Source: Mycobacterium sp. E1214 (GTDB lineage: Bacteria; Actinomycetota; Actinomycetes; Mycobacteriales; Mycobacteriaceae). From it: a stretch of DNA of 56,648 nt. The stretch lies in contig NZ_LZJC01000028.1 of NCBI RefSeq assembly GCF_001666755.1, positions 1-56,648 of the forward strand, given 5' to 3'. Positions 44,061-51,792 of the stretch are shown in pieces. Position numbers and translations under genes: made by a program. Under the pieces are notes generated by a model. That model searched no databases. It was not told the origin of the DNA and saw only the letters and a program-made list of their open reading frames with translations. The stretch's first letter is position 1. The number at the start of each line of letters is the position of its first letter.

Positions 44061-45686
44061 ATGCACAGCACGATGCAAGACGTCCAGCTCACAATCTCGG
44101 CAATTGTCCGCCATGCCGCCTCCATTCACGGAAACAGCGAGGTGATCACCCCCGACGGAATTGGATACCGAAGTATGTCCTACCGTAGCGTCCTGGGGCG
44201 AGCGGGCCGACTTGCCAATGCGTTGCGCGGGCTCGGAATAACGGCAGATCAACGGGTGGCCACTTTTCAGTGGAGTAACCAAGAACATCTCGAGGCCTAC
44301 TGCGCGGTTCCCTCCATGGGCGCGGTGCTGCACACCCTCAACATTCGTTTGGCTCCAGAGCAACTCGCGTACATCGCCAACCATGCCAGCGATCAGATCA
44401 TCCTGGTGGATGCGTCGGTTGCGCCATTGTTGGCTAGTGCGCTACCAGCGATGGAGTCGGTGCATACGGTCATCGCCACCGGGGGCGGCGACCTCGCTCC
44501 GCTGCAGCGATGCGGGAAGACGGTGTTGCGTTACGAGGAGATCCTGGCGCAGCAACCGGAGACTTTCGATTGGCCCGAGATCGATGAGCGTTCCGCCGCG
44601 GCCATGTGCTACACCAGCGGGACTACTGGAAATCCCAAAGGTGTTGTCTACAGCCACCGTTCGACCTACCTACATGCACTGACCGCCTGCACGTCGAACG
44701 CCCTGGCAGTGAGCGAGGCCGACCGTATCCTGGCCATTGTCCCGATGTTTCACGCCAATGCGTGGGGACTGATCTACGCGGCGTTGATGTCTGGTGCGGA
44801 CTTGGTATTACCCGATCGCCATCTGCAAGCCGCGCCGCTGGTGTCGATCATCGAAGAGACTCAGCCGACTATCGCCGGTGCAGTGCCGACGATCTGGAAC
44901 GATGTCGATCGATACCTGGAATCGAATCCCGCCCGGGACATCTCCTCACTTCGGCTGGTTGCCTGCGGGGGATCGGCAGTCCCCGTCTCGCTGATGCGGG
45001 CATTCGAAGACAAGTACAACGTGCCTATCGTGCAGGCATGGGGCATGACCGAAACCTCGCCGCTGGCTACCGTCGCACGCGCAGCGCACGGAGTAGGCGA
45101 GACCCGTGCGTGGGAGATGCGCGAAAGCCAGGGTCGGCCGATGTGCGGTGTCGAGATCCGGTTGCGTGACGACCACAAGAAGACAGTGCCGTGGGACGGT
45201 CGATCAGCGGGTGAAATACAGGCGCGAGGCCCGTGGATCACCGGCGCCTACTTCGGCGACGATGATCCGGACAAGTTCGACGGAGGGTGGCTGCGCACCG
45301 GCGACGTCGGCCGGATCGACCCGGACGGGTATCTCACGCTGACCGATCGTGCGAAGGACGTCATCAAGTCAGGTGGAGAATGGATCTCCTCAGTCGAGCT
45401 GGAAAACACGCTGATTGGTCACCCGGCGATCTACGAGGCTGCGGTGGTGGCAGTTCCCGACGACAAATGGCAGGAAAGACCGCTCGCCCTGGTCGTGGTT
45501 CACCGTGGAGCCGAGGTCGACATCGACCGACTGCGCGCGTTTCTGTTGGACAAGGTCGCCAAGTGGTGGATCCCGGAGCGGTGGAGCTTCGTGTCTGAGA
45601 TTCCCCGAACAAGCGTCGGGAAATACGACAAGAAGGCCATACGCGCGCGTCACTCCGCCGGCGAGTATCAGATCGAAACGTCCTAA
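44061..45686 (+). CDS. Fatty-acyl-CoA ligase (AMP-binding, copy B)
   Basis: The 541-aa adenylate-forming enzyme is a close paralogue of copy A at 26564. Motifs intact: [44 protein letters not shown] and TSVGKYDKK. It would activate the acid from the oxidation run to its CoA ester for the acyl-CoA dehydrogenase that follows 42 bp downstream. It begins 14 bp after the transglutaminase-like gene. Confidence 0.93.
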   Translation: MHSTMQDVQLTISAIVRHAASIHGNSEVITPDGIGYRSMSYRSVLGRAGRLANALRGLGITADQRVATFQWSNQEHLEAYCAVPSMGAVLHTLNIRLAPEQLAYIANHASDQIILVDASVAPLLASALPAMESVHTVIATGGGDLAPLQRCGKTVLRYEEILAQQPETFDWPEIDERSAAAMCYTSGTTGNPKGVVYSHRSTYLHALTACTSNALAVSEADRILAIVPMFHANAWGLIYAALMSGADLVLPDRHLQAAPLVSIIEETQPTIAGAVPTIWNDVDRYLESNPARDISSLRLVACGGSAVPVSLMRAFEDKYNVPIVQAWGMTETSPLATVARAAHGVGETRAWEMRESQGRPMCGVEIRLRDDHKKTVPWDGRSAGEIQARGPWITGAYFGDDDPDKFDGGWLRTGDVGRIDPDGYLTLTDRAKDVIKSGGEWISSVELENTLIGHPAIYEAAVVAVPDDKWQERPLALVVVHRGAEVDIDRLRAFLLDKVAKWWIPERWSFVSEIPRTSVGKYDKKAIRARHSAGEYQIETS

Positions 45687-45728
45687 GAAATCAAACCCAT
45701 TGATATTGAACAGCCGAGAGGGAATCCT

Positions 45729-46874
45729 GTGACAGCATCAATTTCTCCCTGGATGAGCGCCGAATTGCTCGAGCTTCGTGACCTTGCCGCGAAGTTCTTC
45801 TCGACCGAATTGGCCCCACATGCGCAACGTTTCGCAGACCAGCACCAAGTTGACCGAGAATTGTGGCACAAAGCCGGCGAACTAGGCCTGCTCTGCATGT
45901 CCATACCCGAAGAATACGGCGGGGGAGGCGGCACATTCGCGCACGAAGCCGTCGTACTCGAAGAGCAAGCCCGAGTCGGGGACAGCTCATGGGGCGCAGG
46001 GCTGCACAGCGGAATCGTCGCGCACTACATCCTCCAGTATGCGGCCGAAGAACTACGGAGGCAGTGGCTGCCCAAGATGGCCTCAGGCGAAATGATCGGT
46101 GCTATCGCCATGACGGAGCCAGGGACCGGTTCTGATCTGCAGAGTGTCAAGACCAAAGCAATTCTTGACGGTGACGAGTACGTGATCACCGGCGCAAAGA
46201 CCTTCATCACCAACGGTCAGCAAGCCGACCTGATCATCGTCGTCGCCAAGACAGATCCAAGTCAGGGCGCCGCCGGCATCTCGCTGATCGTCGCCGAAGC
46301 CGATCGACCCGGATTCCGGCGCGGCAAGGTCCTCGACAAAATCGGCCAACGCGGACAAGACACCTCCGAGTTGTTCTTCGACGACGTAAGAGTGCCCCGC
46401 TCGCACCTCCTGGGCGAGACCGAGGGTCAGGGTTTCATTCAGCTGATGACGCAGCTACCTCAAGAGCGGCTCATCGTCGCGGTTGGGGCGGTCGCGGCGA
46501 TGGAACTTGCCGTGGAGCAGACACTCAAATACACCCGTGAGCGGGAAGCGTTCGGACGGCCCGTCTTCGGCTTCCAGAACACGAAATTCATCTTGGCCGA
46601 AGCTGCAACCGAAACGCGCATCGCACGAGTATTTTTGGACTACTGCATCGACCTACACCTCGCGGGCCAACTCGACGTCCAGACCGTCGCCATGGCGAAA
46701 TGGTGGACCACTGAGCGAGCGATGAAGGTGCTCGATGACTGTTTGCAGCTCCACGGCGGATATGGGTACATGACCGAGTACCCCATCTCGAGATTGTGGG
46801 TGGACCAGCGCGTGCAGAAAATCTACGCCGGCACAAATGAGGTGATGAAGGAAATCATCTCGCGTTCCCTATGA
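45729..46874 (+). CDS. Acyl-CoA dehydrogenase
   Basis: The 381-aa flavoenzyme makes the trans-2 double bond in the first step of beta-oxidation. It has the FAD/substrate segment AIAMTEPGTGSDL, GAKTFITNG, and the C-terminal HGGYGYMTEYPISRLWVDQRVQKIYAGTNEVM. The MCAD catalytic Glu position reads YAGT; instead LPQERL (about residues 243-248) carries the base, as in long-chain and isovaleryl-CoA dehydrogenases. GTG 45729 is the start. It closes the second oxidation run. Confidence 0.93.
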   Translation: MTASISPWMSAELLELRDLAAKFFSTELAPHAQRFADQHQVDRELWHKAGELGLLCMSIPEEYGGGGGTFAHEAVVLEEQARVGDSSWGAGLHSGIVAHYILQYAAEELRRQWLPKMASGEMIGAIAMTEPGTGSDLQSVKTKAILDGDEYVITGAKTFITNGQQADLIIVVAKTDPSQGAAGISLIVAEADRPGFRRGKVLDKIGQRGQDTSELFFDDVRVPRSHLLGETEGQGFIQLMTQLPQERLIVAVGAVAAMELAVEQTLKYTREREAFGRPVFGFQNTKFILAEAATETRIARVFLDYCIDLHLAGQLDVQTVAMAKWWTTERAMKVLDDCLQLHGGYGYMTEYPISRLWVDQRVQKIYAGTNEVMKEIISRSL

Positions 46875-46919
46875 CCCTGAACGATTAGCCACCTGCACAT
46901 TACTCACCTGGGAGGATTG

Positions 46920-47021
46920 ATGGCATCTACAGAGGTGCCATATCGCCACGAAATGGGTGGACATTGCGGATCGGGTGCCCTTCGGGAGTTGATACCAGAT
47001 GCTCCTATCTTCAGGCAATGA
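46920..47021 (+). pseudogene. 5' remnant of a second BtrH_N gene
   Basis: After GGAGGATTG, an ATG opens a 33-codon frame whose first 24 codons match the intact BtrH_N gene: VPYRHEMGGHCGSGALREL, with the nucleophile again at position 16. Similarity breaks at about 46991 and a stop follows. The IS110 remnant begins directly after. The rest of the gene is gone. Confidence 0.82.
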
Positions 47022-47040
47022 GTTCTTCAGGCAATGAGTT
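47009..47040. repeat. 16-bp perfect tandem duplication
   Basis: CTTCAGGCAATGAGTT occurs twice in tandem (47009-47024 and 47025-47040). The repeat spans the stop region of the IS110 transposase frame at its junction with the BtrH_N remnant. Confidence 0.9.
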
Positions 47041-47520
47041 CGTTGGTTCTTCTGCTGGGTTGGCGGAGGGCGTGGTAGATCTCGCGGGCGATGTACGCTT
47101 GATGCAGCGCATGATCTCGTTCTTGGTTTTGCCTTCGGCCAGGCGGTGAACGAAGTAGTCGCGGGTGGGCTGGTGACGGCGCATGCGCACCACCAGGATG
47201 ACGTGCAGGGCACGGTTGGCGTCGCGATTGCCTCCCCAATTGAGCCGGTGGCGGATCGTTTTGCCGCTGGAGGCTTCCAGTGGGCTGACCCCGCAGAGTT
47301 TGGCGAAAGCGGCGTCGCTGCCGATCCGAGCGGGGTTGTCGCCGAGGGCGGTCAGCAGCGTGGCAGCGGTGTCGGGCCCGACGCTGTAGCTCGGGTGCGG
47401 CGGTGGCGGTGATGGTGTCGACGTGGCGTTCGAGTCGGGCGGCTGCGGTGTCGAGCTGGTGGCAACGTGCCGCCATCGACTTGATAGCAGTAAAGAAAGT
47501 TCTCACATCGCAGGCCAGCG
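47025..47520 (-). mobile_element. IS110-family transposase remnant
   Basis: Minus-strand frames together give an IS110-type C-terminal domain: MAARCHQLDTAAARLERHV, then CGVSPLEASSGKTIRHRLNWGG, then MRRHQPTRDYFVHRLAEGKTKNEIMRCIKR and YIAREIYHALRQPSRRTNELIA. They sit in different frames; near 47095 a single missing base breaks the frame. The N-terminal DEDD domain is absent. It is a dead fragment that ended the BtrH_N gene next door. Confidence 0.75.
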
Positions 47521-47837
47521 GCGGTCAGGCGGGCGTTGGTCGCGCCTGCTGCCCGCGGCGTCTCGATGCGGCGAGGAGCGAGGACAGTCCTGGCTTGTCG
47601 TGGTGCCAGGATGCCGTGGCCGTTGAGATGTACAGCGCTCGTCGTCGTGTGCAAGCTTGTGTGGCGGCGGACGGAGGGCGAAGCGTAGCGAGCGGCGCGG
47701 ACGGGAGCGCCAGCGGACGGGAGCAGAGGGAGTGTAGCGAAGCCCGCAGGTAGCCGCCGGTTCCTCGCGGGCTATGGCGGCCCGGGCTCCGCTGAGCATC
47801 AGTTGCGGGTCTGCGCCATGGCGATGGGACTCGTAGG
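47521..47837. other. Gap between IS110 remnant and the element backbone
   Basis: These 317 bp hold no supported gene. A G-rich stretch at about 47675-47755 contains two GCGGACGGGAGC copies and the similar GTAGCGAGCGG / GTAGCGAAGCC pair. It may be part of a former insertion sequence or a border of the cargo. Confidence 0.4.
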
Positions 47838-48383
47838 ATGGCGGTTGTGAGCGGGATGCTGGCGCAGCGTGCACGGCGAGAGGCCGAGACGCGACTGGTG
47901 GGGCAGCTGCGGCGGTTGGCGCATGTGCGGGGTGTCGCGACGACTGCCGAGCGGCTGAGTCGGCGGTTCGATGCCCAGACAGCGGACTCTTTGGTGGCAG
48001 CGGCGTGGCTGCACGATATCGGCTACGCACCGTCGTTGCGCCGGACCGGGTTTCATCCGCTCGATGGCGCAGAGTTTGCCCGGGCGGCGGGTTTTCGGGA
48101 GCTGGTCGCCTCCCTGGTGGCGTTCCATACTGGGGCGCACGCGGAAGCTGCCGAGCGCGGCTTGTCAGGTTTAGCGGCGTTCAGCGATCCGCCCAGCGAT
48201 GTTCTGGATGTGTTGACCTTTTGCGATCTGACGACCGGGCCGGACGGGGCGCCGGTATCACCGCGAGATCGATTGATCGAGGTGTTGGGCCGCTATGGAC
48301 CCGAGGACCCGGTGCACCGCGCGGTCGACGCGGGGCGCGACGAACTGTTGGCGGCGGTCCGACGGGTACGCGATTGGCTGTAA
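47838..48383 (+). CDS. HD-domain phosphohydrolase
   Basis: The 181-aa protein has an HD metal site: H29 in LAHVRGVA, H59-D60 in AAWLHDIGY, and Asp in LTFCDLTTG. It could cleave a nucleotide or nucleotide second messenger. It converges on the Nudix gene with a 10-bp gap. HD proteins of this kind sit beside Nudix and XRE genes in actinomycete elements. ATG 47838 is used; GTG 47847 is possible. Confidence 0.82.
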   Translation: MAVVSGMLAQRARREAETRLVGQLRRLAHVRGVATTAERLSRRFDAQTADSLVAAAWLHDIGYAPSLRRTGFHPLDGAEFARAAGFRELVASLVAFHTGAHAEAAERGLSGLAAFSDPPSDVLDVLTFCDLTTGPDGAPVSPRDRLIEVLGRYGPEDPVHRAVDAGRDELLAAVRRVRDWL

Positions 48384-48393
48384 ACCCAGCCGG

Positions 48394-48861
48394 TTAGCCG
48401 AGGTAGGGGCTGTCGCGGTGTTGCAGGTAGTGCTCGATGCGCAGTCGCATCGACGGGTGCATGTCCAGATTGGGGATGTCGTCGGGATCGGTCCAGGCGA
48501 TGTCGGTGCTTTCGTGATCGATGGCCAGGGTACCGCCGAGAACCTTGGTGGTGAAGGACAGAGAGAACTGTTGGCGGACTTCGCCATCGGTGAACGCGAC
48601 GACATGCTGCGGGTTGGTGTAGACACCGACAAGGCCGGTGACTTCAATGTCGAGCCCGGTTTCCTCTTTGACTTCCCGGACGGCGGTGTCGGCAATCGTT
48701 TCGCCGATGTCGTGTCCGCCGCCGGGTAGCGCCCACAGGGTGTTGTCGCGGCGTTTGATCAGCAGGATACGACCCTGTTCGTCGGTGACGATGGCCGAGG
48801 CTGACGGAACGACGCTGTTGGGCAGCGGGGCGTTGGGGTCGTTGTAGTAGTCGGTTCGCAT
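48394..48861 (-). CDS. Nudix hydrolase (possible Pif-like element protein)
   Basis: The 155-aa protein has a full Nudix box, G48-x5-E54-x7-REVKEETGL (62-70). Nudix-domain proteins are standard in actinomycete ICEs; in pSAM2 one of them (Pif) blocks transfer between cells that both carry the element. It lies 5 bp after the XRE regulator gene on the same strand, which supports co-regulation. The substrate is unknown. Confidence 0.9.
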   Translation of the reverse strand: MRTDYYNDPNAPLPNSVVPSASAIVTDEQGRILLIKRRDNTLWALPGGGHDIGETIADTAVREVKEETGLDIEVTGLVGVYTNPQHVVAFTDGEVRQQFSLSFTTKVLGGTLAIDHESTDIAWTDPDDIPNLDMHPSMRLRIEHYLQHRDSPYLG

Positions 48862-48866
48862 AGGGT

Positions 48867-49685
48867 TCAGCCTTTCGCGCTGAGCGGTCTGGCGCGATCC
48901 CAGACCTGGGTGAAAGCGTCTTCGAGGGTGGCCCAGAGCCGTGGTTCGTGGTGGCGCGACAGCACAAGCACGGGGTTGTTGCGCCCGGGTGAGCCGTAGA
49001 TGTGGAAGTTGACGATCATGGCGTCGTCGACCCGGAAGATCGACGTGTAGAGCGTGGTGTCGTGGGTGCGGATATCCAGCCCCGGGGTATCGGCATGCGG
49101 GGCGAGCAACTCCACGGACGTGCGGCAGCGGGCGATGACGGCCTCGCCGATGCCTTCCTCCTTGCCGCGCAGGATCGTGGTGGCAGTGTCAGGATCCCCG
49201 ACGAGAAACCGCACCGCCACACCGCGGGCGGCGGCGTCGAGCAGAATGTCGAGGAAGCCGTCGAGGGTGTCAAACAGGAACGTGGCCGCCAGGACGAGGA
49301 TGTCGATGCCGGTGGTGGCGTCGCCGAAATGCTGCTGCCACGTCGTGATCGGCAGCTGGGTGCGGCTGGCATACAGCGTCGCGGTGAACGGACCACCCAG
49401 CGACGTCGTCGCCAGCGCGCTCGCGGTAGGGGCAGGATACTGGTTGGGCCACAGGTTGTGCGGTGTGCAGCCAAGCAGCTTAGCGGCGCGGCGGGCGTTG
49501 TCCTCGCGGACGTTGTAGTCGATGTTGGCCAGCCAGCGGCGCACCGTCTTGATATCCACGCCCACCGCAGTGGCGAACCTCTGTGGGGAGAGTCCCTTGG
49601 CGTGCAGCCGTTGGGTGAGGCGATCGTTGGGGATCGTGGCGGCCTCGGCGTCGCCGTCCTGATCGCCCGTCGTCTCAGCGCACAT
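48867..49685 (-). CDS. XRE-type regulator with a phospholipase-D-like domain
   Basis: The 272-aa protein has an N-terminal helix-turn-helix (about 20-70; LHAKGLSPQRFATAVGVDIKTVRRW) and a C-terminal phospholipase-D-like fold (about 100-260; FLVGDPD, then YTSIFRVDDAMIVNFHIYG) in which the usual HKD motif is degenerate, so it probably binds rather than cleaves. It is divergent from the SCO3933-like, FtsK and Rep genes and likely represses transfer and replication. Confidence 0.83.
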   Translation of the reverse strand: MCAETTGDQDGDAEAATIPNDRLTQRLHAKGLSPQRFATAVGVDIKTVRRWLANIDYNVREDNARRAAKLLGCTPHNLWPNQYPAPTASALATTSLGGPFTATLYASRTQLPITTWQQHFGDATTGIDILVLAATFLFDTLDGFLDILLDAAARGVAVRFLVGDPDTATTILRGKEEGIGEAVIARCRTSVELLAPHADTPGLDIRTHDTTLYTSIFRVDDAMIVNFHIYGSPGRNNPVLVLSRHHEPRLWATLEDAFTQVWDRARPLSAKG

Positions 49686-49762
49686 CTTTCCGTGTCATCC
49701 CTGTCCATCCTCAGCGCGTGGTTCCTAGTTTGCCATGCGACTGCCGCCGCCCCGCGGCGGTG

Positions 49763-49863
49763 ATGCCCGTCCGATGCCCACGGGCATGTCCCTGTCGTGT
49801 CCGAAATGTCTGCGGCAGTGTCGGCAATGCCTGCCAACGTCCCTCGCTACGTCCGCGATGTCC
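49763..49863. promoter_or_regulatory. Phased array of RYGYCC half-sites
   Basis: Ten six-base blocks close to RYGYCC begin at 49763, 49774, 49786, 49797, 49806, 49818, 49827, 49837, 49849 and 49858. Mean spacing is about 10.6 bp, one helical turn. Two face each other as ATGCCC-AC-GGGCAT (49774-49787). The array lies between the divergent XRE regulator and the transfer and replication genes, so it is a candidate operator or iteron set. Confidence 0.5.
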
Positions 49864-49924
49864 ACGTGAACTGAGCCCAGCGCCGCAACGGGCGCAAACA
49901 GATCACGAAAGGAACAGCGGGACA

Positions 49925-50269
49925 ATGCGTTTAAGAATCGACACATCAGGCACACGGTTCATCGTCACCCGAGCGGCCGAGCCGCGGCTGAACTTCGAGA
50001 CCGGCAGCCCAAAAGTGGACACCGCCACCGGCGTGCCACTGTATGCCGCGCAGCTGTTGGCGTTGGATGACACCGGTGGTGAAGTGCTCAACGTCACCGT
50101 CGCCGGGGATCCGAAAGTGACAGTCACCCAACCTGTTTCAGTCGCGGGTCTGGTTGCTATCCCTTGGGCTCAAGGTGATCGCAGCGGCGTGGCGTTCCGT
50201 GCCGACGCCATCACCCCCACCAACCCCGCGGCTGCGCCGAGCGATCAAGCGTCCCGCGCGCAGAAATAA
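49925..50269 (+). CDS. SCO3933-family element regulatory protein
   Basis: The 114-aa protein resembles the SCO3933-type small proteins found next to the FtsK-like gene of actinomycete ICEs: FIVTRAAEPRL, DTATGVPLYAAQLLAL, GEVLNVTVAGDP and GDRSGVAFRADAITP. It is a beta-rich domain of unproven function, thought regulatory. ATG 49925 follows AAAGGAA. A strong hairpin separates it from the FtsK-like gene. Confidence 0.8.
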   Translation: MRLRIDTSGTRFIVTRAAEPRLNFETGSPKVDTATGVPLYAAQLLALDDTGGEVLNVTVAGDPKVTVTQPVSVAGLVAIPWAQGDRSGVAFRADAITPTNPAAAPSDQASRAQK

Positions 50270-50277
50270 CCCCATTT

Positions 50278-50313
50278 GCTGGGGCGCGGCGCTCGTGGGT
50301 GTCGCGCCCCAGC
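50278..50313 (+). terminator. Hairpin between the SCO3933-like and FtsK-like genes
   Basis: GCTGGGGCGCG (50278-50288) pairs perfectly over 11 bp with CGCGCCCCAGC (50303-50313), with a 14-nt loop. It begins 8 bp after the upstream stop. It could terminate or attenuate transcription so that the regulator is made in excess of the transfer protein. Confidence 0.6.
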
Positions 50314-50358
50314 ACGTGAGCTGCTATCGACCATTCACTCACCAGAGGGACGCCTGTC

Positions 50359-51792
50359 ATGGCATCAAACTACAAAAACAGCAAGAACTCTCAATCCAAC
50401 GACGACGACTGGATCACCGACCTCATCCTCTCACTGTTCAAAGCGGCCGGGTATCTGCTGTGGTGGGCGGTCCTGTTCCCGGCCATCAGCATCCCGATCA
50501 TCGCCAGCGTGGCGATGGCCATTACCCATGGCTCACGCGCGGGTCTGATCATCGGTATTGCTTTCGCTGCCGCGTATGCGGGCTGGGCGTGGCTGGACCC
50601 GCGATCGTTTCACGGATGGGTCACCGAGCCGGTGCGGCGGCGCTGGTTGACCTGGTCGCGCTACACCCGCACCTGGCAATCGGTGTGCACCCTGCACGGC
50701 CTGACCGCCACACTTGGCGAACGCACCTTGGTGCCGACCTTGCAGTCGGTGCGCATCGGCAAGACGACCGACGTCCTGGCGCTGCGAGTGGTCACCGGCC
50801 ACTCCCTGGCTGATTGGCACAAGCAATCCGAGGCGCTAGCCGCCGCCTGGCGTGCCGACCGGATCGCCATCCGCGCGACCGCGCCCGGAGAGCTACGCAT
50901 CACCCTGATGCGCGGCGACGTGCTGGCCGACCCGATTGCCCTGCCCATGCCCACGACGGCGACTGCGGTGGATGTGGGGTCGGTGCGGGTCGGGATCACC
51001 GAAACCCGCCACTGGTGGCACCTACCTCTGCTTGGCCACCACCTGCTCGTGGCTGGCGCGACCGGCGCGGGGAAAGGTTCAGTGTTGTGGTCACTGATCG
51101 CTGGCCTCGCCCCCGCCGTGAAAACCGGACAAGTGCGGCTCTGCGTCATCGACCCGAAAGGCGGCATGGAACTGGGCGCCGGAGCACCCATGTTCACGGT
51201 GTTCACCCACGACGCCACTGGCACCACCCTGTACCTGCTGCGGCAACTAGTGGAGGTGATGCACGCCCGCGCCAATCGGTTACGGGGCAAGACGCGCATG
51301 CACACCCCGACTCCGACTGAGCCGTTATTCGTGGTGGTGATCGATGAGATCGCCGCGCTGACTGCGTATGTGACCGACCGCAAGGTGCGCAGCGAAATTG
51401 AACAGCTGTTGGGCCTGCTGCTCTCCCAAGGCCGGGCCGTCGGCATTTCGGTGGTGGCAGCGGTGCAAGATCCGGCCAAAGACACCCTGCCGGTGCGGCA
51501 GCTGTTTACCGTGCGAATCGGGTTGCGGTTGACCGAAGCCACCCAAACCACCATGGTTTTGGGCCAGGGCGCCCGCGACGCGGGGGCCGACTGCGATCAC
51601 ATCCCCGACACCACTCCCGGTGTGGGCTACATGATGATCGATGGCACGGCCCAACCGGTGCGGGTACGGGCATTTCACGTCGCCGACCACGACATCGCCA
51701 CTCTGGCAGCACGATTCCGGCCACCTCGTGCCGCGACCCGAACCAACCAGTCCAACAGCGGGCGCACCGACACCGCCCGGGGTCAACGGTGA
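50359..51792 (+). CDS. FtsK/SpoIIIE-type DNA translocase (conjugal transfer, TraB-like)
   Basis: The 477-aa ATPase would move double-stranded DNA from donor to recipient, the single-protein transfer mode of actinomycete ICEs. It has two membrane helices near the N-terminus (about 32-52 and 57-77), Walker A GATGAGKGS and Walker B VVVIDEIAAL, followed by LLSQGRAVGISVVAAVQDP, as in FtsK-type motors. Its stop overlaps the Rep GTG by 4 bp. Confidence 0.92.
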   Translation: MASNYKNSKNSQSNDDDWITDLILSLFKAAGYLLWWAVLFPAISIPIIASVAMAITHGSRAGLIIGIAFAAAYAGWAWLDPRSFHGWVTEPVRRRWLTWSRYTRTWQSVCTLHGLTATLGERTLVPTLQSVRIGKTTDVLALRVVTGHSLADWHKQSEALAAAWRADRIAIRATAPGELRITLMRGDVLADPIALPMPTTATAVDVGSVRVGITETRHWWHLPLLGHHLLVAGATGAGKGSVLWSLIAGLAPAVKTGQVRLCVIDPKGGMELGAGAPMFTVFTHDATGTTLYLLRQLVEVMHARANRLRGKTRMHTPTPTEPLFVVVIDEIAALTAYVTDRKVRSEIEQLLGLLLSQGRAVGISVVAAVQDPAKDTLPVRQLFTVRIGLRLTEATQTTMVLGQGARDAGADCDHIPDTTPGVGYMMIDGTAQPVRVRAFHVADHDIATLAARFRPPRAATRTNQSNSGRTDTARGQR

